Assembly (NCBI GenBank): GCA_900128395.1
Contig: LT649881.1
Coordinates: 1 to 12,069 of the forward strand
Direction: 5' to 3'
Source: Stramenopiles sp. TOSAG23-2
Taxonomy: Eukaryota > Sar
Length of the DNA stretch: 12,069 nt
Shown: in pieces, positions 1-7,993 of the stretch
Position numbering within the stretch: the first letter of the stretch is position 1
How the letters are laid out: each line of letters opens with the position of its first letter
Program-made: the position numbers and the translations under genes
The notes under the pieces: model-generated
Database searches by the model: none
Told to the model about the DNA's origin: nothing
The model's input: the letters and a program-made list of their open reading frames with translations, nothing else

Positions 1-42
1 CTATATAAAAGTGTAGTTAAATATGTGATCATGGTTTTAACA

Positions 43-372
43 CTACACAGTATTGAAAAAAGAGCATCTGTCCGGCATCTGTCCGGCATCTGTCCGGACA
101 GATGCTTTTTGATAGTATAATTTTATACTTGTTAATGTACTAATAAGTAGACAAATAATACCTAAAATACGATTCCACTTTTCCAGCCTCTGTCTTGATG
201 CTGTCTTATTAGTTCCATCGGGATTTTTAAGGAAATATAAATAATATGAACCTATAAACACGAGCCTAAGGCCAGCTAACAATAACTTAAACTCGAATAT
301 AGAGATCACCCAACCAGGCCAACAATAACAACAACAACAACCATTTCTGAAGAAGGTGCGAAGTAAGAGCAT
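43..372 (-). CDS. small membrane protein, function unknown
   Basis: I do not recognise this protein. The frame is open from an upstream in-frame stop near 454-456 down to the TAG at 43-45. The first in-frame ATG is at 370-372 and gives 109 residues; a longer version would need a TTG start near 418-420. Just after the Met come a run of leucines and a cysteine cluster (GCCCCYCW), which could be a palmitoylation site. Two hydrophobic segments follow, around ISIFEFKLLLAGLRLVFIGS and ILGIICLLISTLTS, separated by a polar basic loop (KNPDGTNKTASRQRLEKWNR). The loop is compositionally ordinary, which argues for real coding. The last 20 or so residues are encoded by the 11-bp tandem repeat at 64-105, so the C-terminus may be a recent addition. 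The gene is divergent from the NDUFAF7-like gene. An upstream exon is possible. Confidence 0.5.
   Translation of the reverse strand: MLLLRTFFRNGCCCCYCWPGWVISIFEFKLLLAGLRLVFIGSYYLYFLKNPDGTNKTASRQRLEKWNRILGIICLLISTLTSIKLYYQKASVRTDAGQMPDRCSFFNTV
64..105. repeat. three 11-bp tandem copies plus one inverted copy, forming a palindrome
   Basis: The unit gcatctgtccg occurs three times head to tail (64-74, 75-85, 86-96) and is followed by the inverted partial copy gacagatgc (97-105). The last direct copy and the inverted copy make a perfect 20-bp palindrome at 86-105. In RNA the inverted arm could pair with any of the three direct arms, with loops of about 0, 11 or 22 nt. The 3' side is followed by a T-run and the 5' side is preceded by A-rich sequence, so the stem can extend further with a mismatch. 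The repeat lies inside the 3' end of the minus-strand small membrane protein frame. Confidence 0.85.
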
Positions 373-385
373 CACCACAAGAATC

Positions 386-403
386 AATAATAATAATAAT
401 AAT
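386..403. repeat. (AAT)n microsatellite
   Basis: Six near-perfect AAT units lie just upstream of the likely ATG of the small membrane protein gene. If the frame is read from the upstream TTG, the minus strand translates this as poly-leucine. That supports taking the later ATG as the start. Confidence 0.8.
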
Positions 404-468
404 ACATAATCGAACAACAAACAACAAAAAGAAAATGAAAATTCATATATACTTTAATATTTTGACAT

Positions 469-525
469 GTATGTGTATCTATGTGTATCTGTTCCATCTG
501 TTTTCTCTTTCTTCTATATATGCAG
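469..525 (+). other. possible 5' UTR intron ahead of the NDUFAF7-like start
   Basis: GTATGT at 469-474 matches a strong 5' splice site. A pyrimidine-rich stretch (ttttctctttcttctatata) ends in TGCAG at 521-525, like a 3' splice site. Removal would delete 57 bp, including the alternative ATGs at 481 and 520, and leave the ATG at 532 as the first good start. This is inferred from motifs only; no other gene in the window shows an obvious intron. Confidence 0.3.
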
Positions 526-531
526 CAAAAG

Positions 532-2061
532 ATGAAGTCTATCTTCAAACAAACCATTAAAAAACGAATTAACCTATGGACACAACCAAGATCATCTTCG
601 ACGTCGCTTATGTACAGCTTTAATCACGTGAAATATAATTATTCATCAGCTACAATACGCACTCCTGAGACGGATCTATTGAAAGTTGTGAAAGATTATA
701 TATATATGCGAGGACCAATTAGCATTTCAGAATATATGCGAATTGCACTATTGCATCCACAATTTGGATATTATTGTAGATCCGATGCGTTTGGTACAAA
801 AGGTGATTTCACAACAGCACCTGAAATTAGCCAATTATTTGGAGAAATGATTGGCATATGGTGCTTGTCTATGTGGATGGATTTAGGCAAACCATCTAAA
901 ATGAATATTGTTGAGTTAGGTCCAGGCCGTGGTACGTTGATGGCTGATGTATTACGTGTATGTAATAAATTTCCAGAATTTCAAAATGCAATAAATGTAA
1001 ATTTTGTTGAACGTAGTGCATTATTAAGAGATACGCAATGTGAAAAGTTAGGATGTATCAACGTAAAGGAAATTTTAAATAATAAAGGAGAAAAGGTGGA
1101 CAATGGTAGTGGTGCTAATATTGGAGATGATCAAAATGAAACTCTGATAGGGTATTATTCCAAAAATGATAATGTGAAAGTTTCATGGTATGAAGAAATT
1201 GAATTGATTCCAACAAATCAAGGTATACCATCTATATTCATTGCGCAAGAATTTTTTGATGCATTACCAGTACATCAATTTCAACTTACAAAAGAAGGTT
1301 GGTGTGAACGCTTAGTAGATATTGAAACTTCAAACGATGGTAAACATCATTTACGTATGGTTTTGTCACAAACACCAACTATCGCTTCAAGGGCATTTTT
1401 TAAAGGCAATAAAGATTCTAAAATTGATTTGAAAACAATTGTAAAAAACTCATATATGGATAGTGATGATATAGTAAATCACACGGGGACGTTAACAAAT
1501 ACCACATCATCAGTTACTACTAATAATGATGGCGATAGGAAAGAAGAGGAATATGAACATTTTAATAGTATAGAATTTTGTCCAGCTGGTATTGGTACGG
1601 CACAAACAATTGCAAAACGTATAGAAGCGGACAGTGGGGCAGCATTAATTATTGATTATGGAAATGCTGATACTGTATCCTCATCTATACGAGGCATCAA
1701 AGATCATCAATTTGTATCTGCTTTGCAAGAGCCTGGTTTAATTGATTTATCCGCAGATGTAGATTTCAAAGCATTAAAATTAGGGATTGATTTAATACAG
1801 AATATAGAATGTACAAATGTTATTGGGCAAGGAACATTTTTGAAAAATATGGGTATTGATTATCGTATGGCCGCATTGTTAACCAATGCACAGAACGATG
1901 ATGAGCTTGCAGAAAAGTTAATTTCAGGATATGAGCGTCTAGTGGATGGTGTGGATGGTATGGGTGAATTATACAAAGTGATGGGAATTTATAATGTGAA
2001 AAATAAACATGTTACAGGTGGTAATGATCATCAGATTACTGGATTTTTTGAGCCATTGTAG
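532..2061 (+). CDS. NDUFAF7: NDUFAF7/MidA-family protein arginine methyltransferase, mitochondrial
   Basis: This is the DUF185/MidA family. The human member NDUFAF7 dimethylates an arginine of the complex I subunit NDUFS2 during assembly in the mitochondrial matrix. From the ATG at 532 the protein has 509 residues (human about 440). The N-terminus is basic and Ser/Thr-rich (MKSIFKQTIKKRINLW), as expected for a matrix presequence. Family signatures appear in order: GDFTTAPEIS (residue 91 on), the SAM-binding glycine loop ELGPGRGTL (128-136), EFFDALPVHQF (240 on), and LIIDYG (372-377). The conserved C-terminal IGQGTFLKNMGIDYR and GMGELYKVMGI are also present. Two polar low-complexity insertions explain the extra length: one after the GCINVKEIL segment and one before EFCPAGIG. 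An ATG at 481 is in frame, but it would put CICSICFLFLLYMQQK ahead of the presequence. Another ATG lies at 520, so I prefer 532. The function is confident from family membership; the exact start is not. Confidence 0.93.
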   Translation: MKSIFKQTIKKRINLWTQPRSSSTSLMYSFNHVKYNYSSATIRTPETDLLKVVKDYIYMRGPISISEYMRIALLHPQFGYYCRSDAFGTKGDFTTAPEISQLFGEMIGIWCLSMWMDLGKPSKMNIVELGPGRGTLMADVLRVCNKFPEFQNAINVNFVERSALLRDTQCEKLGCINVKEILNNKGEKVDNGSGANIGDDQNETLIGYYSKNDNVKVSWYEEIELIPTNQGIPSIFIAQEFFDALPVHQFQLTKEGWCERLVDIETSNDGKHHLRMVLSQTPTIASRAFFKGNKDSKIDLKTIVKNSYMDSDDIVNHTGTLTNTTSSVTTNNDGDRKEEEYEHFNSIEFCPAGIGTAQTIAKRIEADSGAALIIDYGNADTVSSSIRGIKDHQFVSALQEPGLIDLSADVDFKALKLGIDLIQNIECTNVIGQGTFLKNMGIDYRMAALLTNAQNDDELAEKLISGYERLVDGVDGMGELYKVMGIYNVKNKHVTGGNDHQITGFFEPL

Positions 2062-2091
2062 AGATTCCCAAAGCCAATACGAGTATATGTT

Positions 2092-2106
2092 TGTGTGTGT
2101 GTGTGT
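2092..2106. repeat. (GT)n microsatellite in a 3' UTR
   Basis: Fifteen bases of alternating TG lie shortly after the stop of the NDUFAF7-like gene, in the 239-bp convergent spacer. The same spacer has an imperfect inverted repeat at 2159-2181 (ATACGA paired with TCGTAT around a CGTACG core). Confidence 0.8.
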
Positions 2107-2184
2107 ACATATGATATTCACATATATTATATACATTAATACTTTGGAACCAAGTATCATACGAGCGTACGTTCGTCGTATCAT

Positions 2185-2194
2185 TTTATTAAAA
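2185..2194. promoter_or_regulatory. candidate overlapping poly(A) signals for the convergent pair
   Basis: TTTATT at 2185-2190 reads AATAAA on the minus strand, about 110 nt past the stop of the basic zinc-finger-like protein gene. ATTAAA at 2189-2194 lies on the plus strand about 130 nt past the NDUFAF7-like stop. If both are used, the two transcripts overlap at their 3' ends. Motif evidence only. Confidence 0.35.
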
Positions 2195-2300
2195 TATCAT
2201 AACCTTAAAATATTATAATATATGTGTATGTGTATATCTATGATGACGAAGATATGTATCATACCAGCATACACACACCTTCTTCTCTCTCCTTTTTTTT

Positions 2301-2773
2301 TCACTTCTTCCGTCTGTACCTTCCTTTTTGTTCATATTGCACAGTATCCAGTTGAAGAGACGCAATGTTTGTTAATCGTCTTTTGATTTCACGTTCTTTT
2401 TTCATTACGTCGGTTTCTTTACCTAACTTTGCCATAGCTGTTGAACTACGATGCAATCGTCTATTACTACCAAATGCACCGCAGCCAGTAGCTGGGGAAT
2501 CGATACCTCTATTCAATGAACGGACATTTTTCCCTCCCCGTTGTAAACGCATTTTTTTACAAAGTTCTCGTTCCATTTTAGAATCTTTTTTCATTTGTTT
2601 GAGTTCCTTTCTTAGATCTTTTCCTTTTGCTATTATCTTATTTGATATCGGGTTTAGACGCGTTATGTGCTTTTTTTTAGATTCAATGCTATCGGATATG
2701 GATAATCGTTTCTTCGACTTTTGCTCTCTCCTAGAGTATTGGTGTTTTCTACTCCTGATTCCATTGCTGATAC

Positions 2774-2804
<31 letters not shown>

Positions 2805-4451
2805 ATTGGATCTACTTTTGCTTTTTCTATTGTTACTATTGAATGCAACATTAGAATTTTTTTTGAAATAATTATTTTTACTTTTTTTGACAGTAGGACT
2901 TATCGACATAGATACCGAATGTAATAATTGATAATCAAAGGTACGATTGTTATCAAATGTTGATAATAAATCATTTTTCGCACTATCATTGTCACTTTCG
3001 CTACTCACTGAGCTGTTGCTAGTCGTAGTTGCACTTCCCGATTTATATTCCATATTGGTTGTATAATCACCTATTTCCACATATCGTTTATGTCGTTGCT
3101 GGTGTTGTATTTGTGACTCTTGTATGTGCTGCTTCAATTGTCGTCGTTTTTCCTGCTGGGTTTGAAGTTTCATCAATCGTTTTCTTTTGCCCTCCCTACT
3201 ATTTAACAATGTAGCCTTCGATCGCATTTGTGATATATGCGCCTTAACTTCTTTTTGTCGTTTATTTGCAATAAAAGCAAAACGACATCTGTCGCATAAT
3301 ATTTCTTTTCCTTTCATATTTTGTTGTTGATGTTGATATGCACCAGATCGAAATGGAAGAACTACACTACATTCTTCACAACGTTGTATTGCACGATGAA
3401 CCTGAGGAAAAAGTGCTTCTTGGATAATAGCATTGCTAGATGCATTTATTAAGTTATTAGTATATAAAGTATTCGTATTATTACTTCCATGGTGACCAAT
3501 TAATTGAGGTATTTTTCTTTTGTCATTTATTATCATATTATTGTTGTAATTAGAATTGTGTTGTTCATTACTAGTAACATTATTGATGATGTTGCTATTG
3601 TTGTTAGCTTGATAAGAAGATGCGGTCAACATTTTTTCCCAATCTGTCAATACATGTCGTTCACTCGGATGCATATCACGTTCTTCCACTGGTGGAATAA
3701 ATGTCCTTTCACGATTTTTGGATGTTAACTTATCAACTAACTCTGATGCTGATGAATGTTGAAATCGAACAAATGGATTTTTTAGAGATTCTAATACAAG
3801 CTTTTGGTTCTTATTATAATAAAATCCGTTGCTTATTTTAAAATTTCGATGATGTTGATGTTCTTGTTCGTGGTATAATTGGTGATATTGACTATTATGT
3901 TGTTGCTTCTCTTCAGCACCATCTTGTAGATGTACTTCTTCGAATAAACTGTTCATAGAACTTGATGTTTTTTGTTCATTGTTTCTAGCCGTATAAAATT
4001 CAAGCAGTTTTTCATAACTGCTTTTACCATTTGTTGGCAGTTGGCGGCTATTTGGATGATTAGTAGATGTTATATTGTTCCCTGGAATAATAAATGGATG
4101 TAATTTTTGGATTTCTTTTCTAGGTTGTTGGTATTGTTTCTTTCTCTCTCGTTTGCTTCCACCAGTTGTATTTTCGATACGCGCTAATAAATACTCCTTC
4201 CTTTTCGTTTCTTCTTTTGTTGGGCTATGTAAACGTTTCAATCGCTTTGCTCTTTCTATCCGATTTTTTTCTGCTTTAATTGCAGCAATCCTAGCTTCTT
4301 CTTTCCATATTTCATGTTGCTCTTTTTCGAGTTGTTCTTGTGCTTTTAAGTTTCCACTTGCTTTACATGAGACGACTAGAACCAAATTTTGAACTAGTTT
4401 TACTACTTCTTTTGGAATTAGATTATTAATAGAATTTGTAGATGATGACAT
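2301..4451 (-). CDS. basic low-complexity protein with CxxC-x24-CxxC finger, probably nuclear
   Basis: I do not recognise this 716-residue protein as a named family. Residues 35-115 are a charged Lys/Glu/Arg-rich helical stretch that probably forms a coiled coil. Residues 150-350 are rich in Asn, Gln and His, with one ordered-looking island at 250-275 (FIPPVEERDMHPSERH). Residues 358-389 hold two cysteine pairs, CEEC and CDRC, 24 residues apart. The second pair sits in a context (EILCDRCRFAF) resembling the second half of a GATA-type treble-clef finger; the normal GATA spacing is shorter, at 17 to 20. A strongly basic Gln/Arg/Lys region follows (GKRKRLMK and others), suited to nuclear localisation or nucleic-acid binding. 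Then come Ser-rich sequence, a run of nine Asn from an ATT microsatellite, and a basic C-terminus ending RYRRKK. The ATG at 4449-4451 has A at -3. The gene is divergent from the coiled-coil gene at 5536. DNA or RNA binding is an inference. Confidence 0.8.
2774..2802. repeat. (ATT)n microsatellite encoding poly-Asn
   Basis: About ten ATT units, read on the minus strand as AAT, encode the poly-asparagine run in the C-terminal half of the basic protein. Similar AAT runs occur in the 5536-7560 gene, for example near 5650-5664 and 6938-6957. Confidence 0.9.
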
Positions 4452-5535
4452 ATTGCGTTGGAAAAATTATGTCACTACAAAACAAAAATTCAGCGTCTAT
4501 ATTTGATTCTCTGCTGATATGAAATGATTAAAAAAAAATAATATCTGTCTCTTTTAGAATGAAGTTTATATGCTTGTGAAATATGTATGTATTGTGTATA
4601 CAGAAATATTATATTATATACGTCTTTTACAGTGTCACATGATGTGTCACAGTTGTGGTGGTGTCGCTCGGTGTAATAATAGCAAAATAATAATAACAAT
4701 ACAGTAGTAGTAATAGTAATAAAAGCTTTATAATAAGAAAGGCTGGTCTGGCTGTATAGTTTCCAACCTTTCCTGGCTTTCATAATATTATTATGAACAC
4801 AGCATTATTTTATGATTTGAAATGATGTGCAACACAACAAAAAAAGCTATTATATATTCATTTTTAAGATAAAGACAGCATATAATAAATTAGACGTCAT
4901 TTAACTTTTTAATTTTGGCAATTTAAAATTGCAAATCAATATAAATATTAAAATACAAATGCTAAATATTATACTTAAAATCCTAAATTTGTAGAATGCA
5001 TGTACTATTCTAGAACTATCAAAAATTTTAAAAAAGTCTGGAAAGAGCAAAAGTCTAGAATAAGGTTTCTTTTTTCCATTTTTTCTGTTGTAAATACCCC
5101 CTCGACGACCATTGCTGATATATTCGTTTTTTCTTCTTCTTCATTAAAAATATATATATAAGTTAAAAATGATAATAGGGTTGCATAGATTCCACAAATA
5201 CAAAATAGAAAATGAATATCTATATCCTATATCATATTTTAAAAAACATATATAGGTTGATAAAGATAAGATCAGTATTGGACAACTACTTCTACTGTAT
5301 ATATATATATATAATAAGTATAATCGTCATCTTAAAAATATATAAGAATTATTAGTAGTAGTGCATTAGTAGTATTACATTTTTTTATTTATTTAAATTT
5401 TAATAATAATTTTTATAAAAACGAAGTATATAGGAATAATAATAATAATACTGTGTATAAAAGTCGTTGTAAATTTTATACATCATTATAAACATAAGAT
5501 ATTTTCAAACATACATCTATTACTTGTGAAACAAG
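4452..5535. promoter_or_regulatory. 1.08 kb divergent promoter spacer
   Basis: This spacer is very AT-rich and without a convincing gene. It separates the minus-strand basic protein gene from the plus-strand coiled-coil gene. It contains TTTATA at 4565-4570 (TATAAA on the minus strand, about 115 nt before that ATG). TGTCAC occurs three times (4470-4475, 4633-4638, 4645-4650); the last two are 12 bp apart, in register by about one helical turn. There is also a 9-bp inverted repeat, TATTCTAGA (5006-5014) with TCTAGAATA (5054-5062), a TA run near 5299-5313 and an AAT run near 5438-5450. A 97-residue minus-strand frame within it looks like chance. Confidence 0.6.
5456..5463 (+). promoter_or_regulatory. 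TATA box candidate for the coiled-coil gene
   Basis: TATAAAAG lies 73 nt before the ATG at 5536, a plausible distance for a short 5' leader. It is a good match to the eukaryotic TATA consensus, but such motifs are common by chance in DNA this AT-rich. Confidence 0.45.
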
Positions 5536-7560
5536 ATGGCAAGTAGTAATCGCCAAAATAAAAAGAAAGTGCAAGAATTTTTAAAACGTCAAGGAGAAAA
5601 ATTTCCAGAAATTAAACAAATGCAAGAACAATATAATATGGAACAATTAAATAATAATAATAATACATATTATGGTAGTAGTAATAATAATAGTAACAAC
5701 AGCAACAAGCACCATCACCCAGACCATTTGGCGCCTCCTCCACCACCACCAGAATCAGATGATTCGGAGTATTATGAAAATCTAGTGCAAAAACGCCATC
5801 AAGTTCAGCAACAACAAATGCAGGAACAGGAAGCACAAGCAGCAAGACTTGTTAAAGAAGTTGATCGAAATTTGATACAAACTCAAGAATATAATAATAG
5901 CAATAATAATAATAACATGCATAAAAGTAATAAGTACAATAATAGTAACAATAATAGCAGAACTGGTGGTAGTATGAAACATATTCAATATGTAAAAGAA
6001 GAACAACAGCGAATGCAAGATTTGGAAGATCAATCCATGTTCAAGGAAGATGAAGTCGAAGAGCTCATTGCTACTTTTGAAAGTGAAAATAAAAAGTACC
6101 GACAAGATGTGGTAATTTTAACGCAACAATGTGATCGACTTGAAAAAGATTATATAGAGCTTGATCAAAAATCTTCAAGTGAAATTAGACATAAAGAACA
6201 ACAGTTACAACAAGCAATGGCAGATATACGGTATTTAAAAGAAAAAAATGCTGATTCTGTTGGAAGAGAAATCAAATTAAAAGCGGACAATAAAATTTTA
6301 CGTGGTACTGTGAAGGAACTTCATGATTCTATCAAACGAATTACGACTGGGGCAAGAGATGCAGTAGAAGCGGCTACGGAACAAAGTGCATCAATGGCAC
6401 AAGAAATTCAAAGTTTAAAAAAGAATTTTATTATGGCAAAACAATATAAATTGCATACGGCATTAGAACATTTGTCTAAAGACAGCATGAGGGAACAACG
6501 GCGTTTACAAAGAATCATTGCGCACATGCAAGCAGAAAAAATTGCATTGCAAGCACTTTTACAACAAGCCGAGGATGATCGTGATGCATGTTCTATGCGT
6601 TTACAACTTGCAAAAGATGAAAATGAACGTATGATAAATGAGGTAAACAATAATAATGCGTATTATGCGAATAACAATGATGGTAAAATTCCGCAACAGT
6701 TTCAGCAACCAGGCGATTATATTGATGATGGTTACAGTAGCGGTGGAATGCAATTAAGTGTAATTCCAGAAAACGATGATATTGGTATGGAGAATAGTGG
6801 CATAGATTATAATGAAAATAACATCAATAACAACACCAGCGGTCAAAAAATGGAAGAAAATAATATCATGTTACGAGATTACAATACTGCACCACCAGCG
6901 TTAGGAAATAAAGTTGGGATCAATTACCACAATGTAAATAATAATAATAATAATAATGTACCATTGCCGTCAAATAATAATATTTATGATGAAAATGGGA
7001 AATTGGAACAGAAGCAACAAATGAGAAATATGGAGCAAGAATTGTTGCAATCATTATCGATAGATACAAATGCACCAACATTTGAAACGATAGATTTGAT
7101 TGATGAGAATGGCAATACACCATCTGCTAATTTAGAAGCTGTATTAGTAGCTATGAAACAAAGTGTTTTGTCTGTTGACGTTCCACCATCACCAATTATA
7201 ACAGCAATGGATACCGACAACAAAGATAATAATATGAGGGAAAATATACACCAACAGGCAAAGGAACAACAATTAGAGCAACTTAAAACCGTCGAGAACA
7301 ATAAAATGTTAGGAGGCATTGTGAAGGCTTCAAAAGGATTTGTTAGCAGCCCATTAGTATCAACGGATGTAATGGACCCTGAAGATGATCCAATTGATAG
7401 CATTAAAAAGAAGAATGAGGATACGACGAAAAGTGTAGCAAATGTATTTAAAAAGAAAAAAAGCACAAAAAGGTTGTGGACGAAACTTAAAATTGGGGTT
7501 GCTATCGCTAAACCTCGAAGAAAAGCACCACCACCACCACCAGAAGCAAATGATGATTAA
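5536..7560 (+). CDS. coiled-coil protein with proline tracts near both ends, function unknown
   Basis: This protein has 674 residues and I cannot assign it to a named family. Residues 1-30 are basic and helical (NRQNKKKVQEFLKRQGEKFP). Residues 38-60 are Asn/His-rich. A six-proline tract in APPPPPPESDDSE lies at 66-78. A long charged heptad-like region from about 137 to 372 (EVEELIATFESENKKYRQD, then LEKDYIELDQK and further helices up to ENERMINEV) should form an extended coiled coil. Residues 375-540 are Asn-rich and disordered-looking. The tail is strongly basic (FKKKKSTKRLWTKLKIGVAI, about 638-657) and ends KPRRKAPPPPPEANDD. Polyproline with acidic flanks is the kind of ligand bound by profilin, EVH1 or SH3 domains, and the basic amphipathic tail could touch membrane or nucleic acid; both are inferences. 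There is no signal peptide or membrane helix, so it is likely cytosolic, perhaps cytoskeletal. The ATG has A at -3 and G at +4. It shares a divergent spacer with the basic finger protein. Confidence 0.88.
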   Translation: MASSNRQNKKKVQEFLKRQGEKFPEIKQMQEQYNMEQLNNNNNTYYGSSNNNSNNSNKHHHPDHLAPPPPPPESDDSEYYENLVQKRHQVQQQQMQEQEAQAARLVKEVDRNLIQTQEYNNSNNNNNMHKSNKYNNSNNNSRTGGSMKHIQYVKEEQQRMQDLEDQSMFKEDEVEELIATFESENKKYRQDVVILTQQCDRLEKDYIELDQKSSSEIRHKEQQLQQAMADIRYLKEKNADSVGREIKLKADNKILRGTVKELHDSIKRITTGARDAVEAATEQSASMAQEIQSLKKNFIMAKQYKLHTALEHLSKDSMREQRRLQRIIAHMQAEKIALQALLQQAEDDRDACSMRLQLAKDENERMINEVNNNNAYYANNNDGKIPQQFQQPGDYIDDGYSSGGMQLSVIPENDDIGMENSGIDYNENNINNNTSGQKMEENNIMLRDYNTAPPALGNKVGINYHNVNNNNNNNVPLPSNNNIYDENGKLEQKQQMRNMEQELLQSLSIDTNAPTFETIDLIDENGNTPSANLEAVLVAMKQSVLSVDVPPSPIITAMDTDNKDNNMRENIHQQAKEQQLEQLKTVENNKMLGGIVKASKGFVSSPLVSTDVMDPEDDPIDSIKKKNEDTTKSVANVFKKKKSTKRLWTKLKIGVAIAKPRRKAPPPPPEANDD

Positions 7561-7993
7561 AAATACAAAAATATACTCGCGTGTGTTACAAGAAAGTATT
7601 TTATTTAAAGAGAGGTATCATCCATAAAGGTTAATTTATTCGGTATCAAATATTATATATATATATATGCATTAATCATACGTTTCGTAATTCGTAAATT
7701 GTTTATAAAAAGAGAGTGTGTGTGTGTATTTTTAATCGTAAACTCAGAGAGATCATATTATCAATATCTCATTTTCATATTAATATTACGGTGTAGTAAA
7801 TAATATTCGGTAATTAAATTACTTCGTAAAAATATACGCGTAATTAATTCTCGTATATTATTTTATTTTTTATTTTTTATTTTTAGCTTGCGGGGGCGCA
7901 TGAGAGCGCTTTCTTTAATGCGTGTAGGATTGAATATTTATTTTCAAAATCAAATTTATCGCGCCACTCAATTCATTTTTTTATCCCATCACA
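7561..7993. other. convergent 3' spacer with a small GC-rich island
   Basis: This spacer between two convergent genes has a TA run (about 7654-7668), a short TG run near 7718-7727 and a TATTTTT-type repeat (7861-7885). The repeat ends in TTTTTAG, followed by a GC-rich patch at 7887-7926. In the patch, GCGC at 7896-7899 and 7906-7909 can pair around a 6-nt loop, and CGCAT (7897-7901) can alternatively pair with ATGCG (7918-7922). TTTATT at 7937-7942 is AATAAA on the minus strand, 52 nt past the methyltransferase stop, and is a good poly(A) signal candidate for that gene. I see no coding gene here. Confidence 0.55.

Noticed and set aside
64-105. CRISPR array or bacterial rho-independent terminator
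   Set aside because: The copies are contiguous with no spacers, and the context is eukaryotic. The stem followed by a T-run is only a superficial likeness to a terminator.
481-531. Longer N-terminus of the NDUFAF7-like protein (CICSICFLFLLYMQQK)
   Set aside because: It is a translated pyrimidine tract that looks like the end of an intron and would mask the presequence starting at 532.
2365-4392. Several plus-strand frames inside the basic protein gene
   Set aside because: They are antisense shadows of that gene, made mostly of Phe/Leu/Ile/Val from reversed Lys/Asn/Glu/Asp codons.
4490-4783. 97-residue minus-strand frame upstream of the basic protein gene
   Set aside because: It sits in the promoter and 5' leader of that gene, consists of Tyr/Ile/His-rich sequence typical of translated AT-rich DNA, and has no recognisable domain.
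5782-7466. Minus-strand frames inside the coiled-coil gene
   Set aside because: They are antisense shadows, dominated by Leu/Ile/Phe/Cys/Ser from reversed low-complexity codons.
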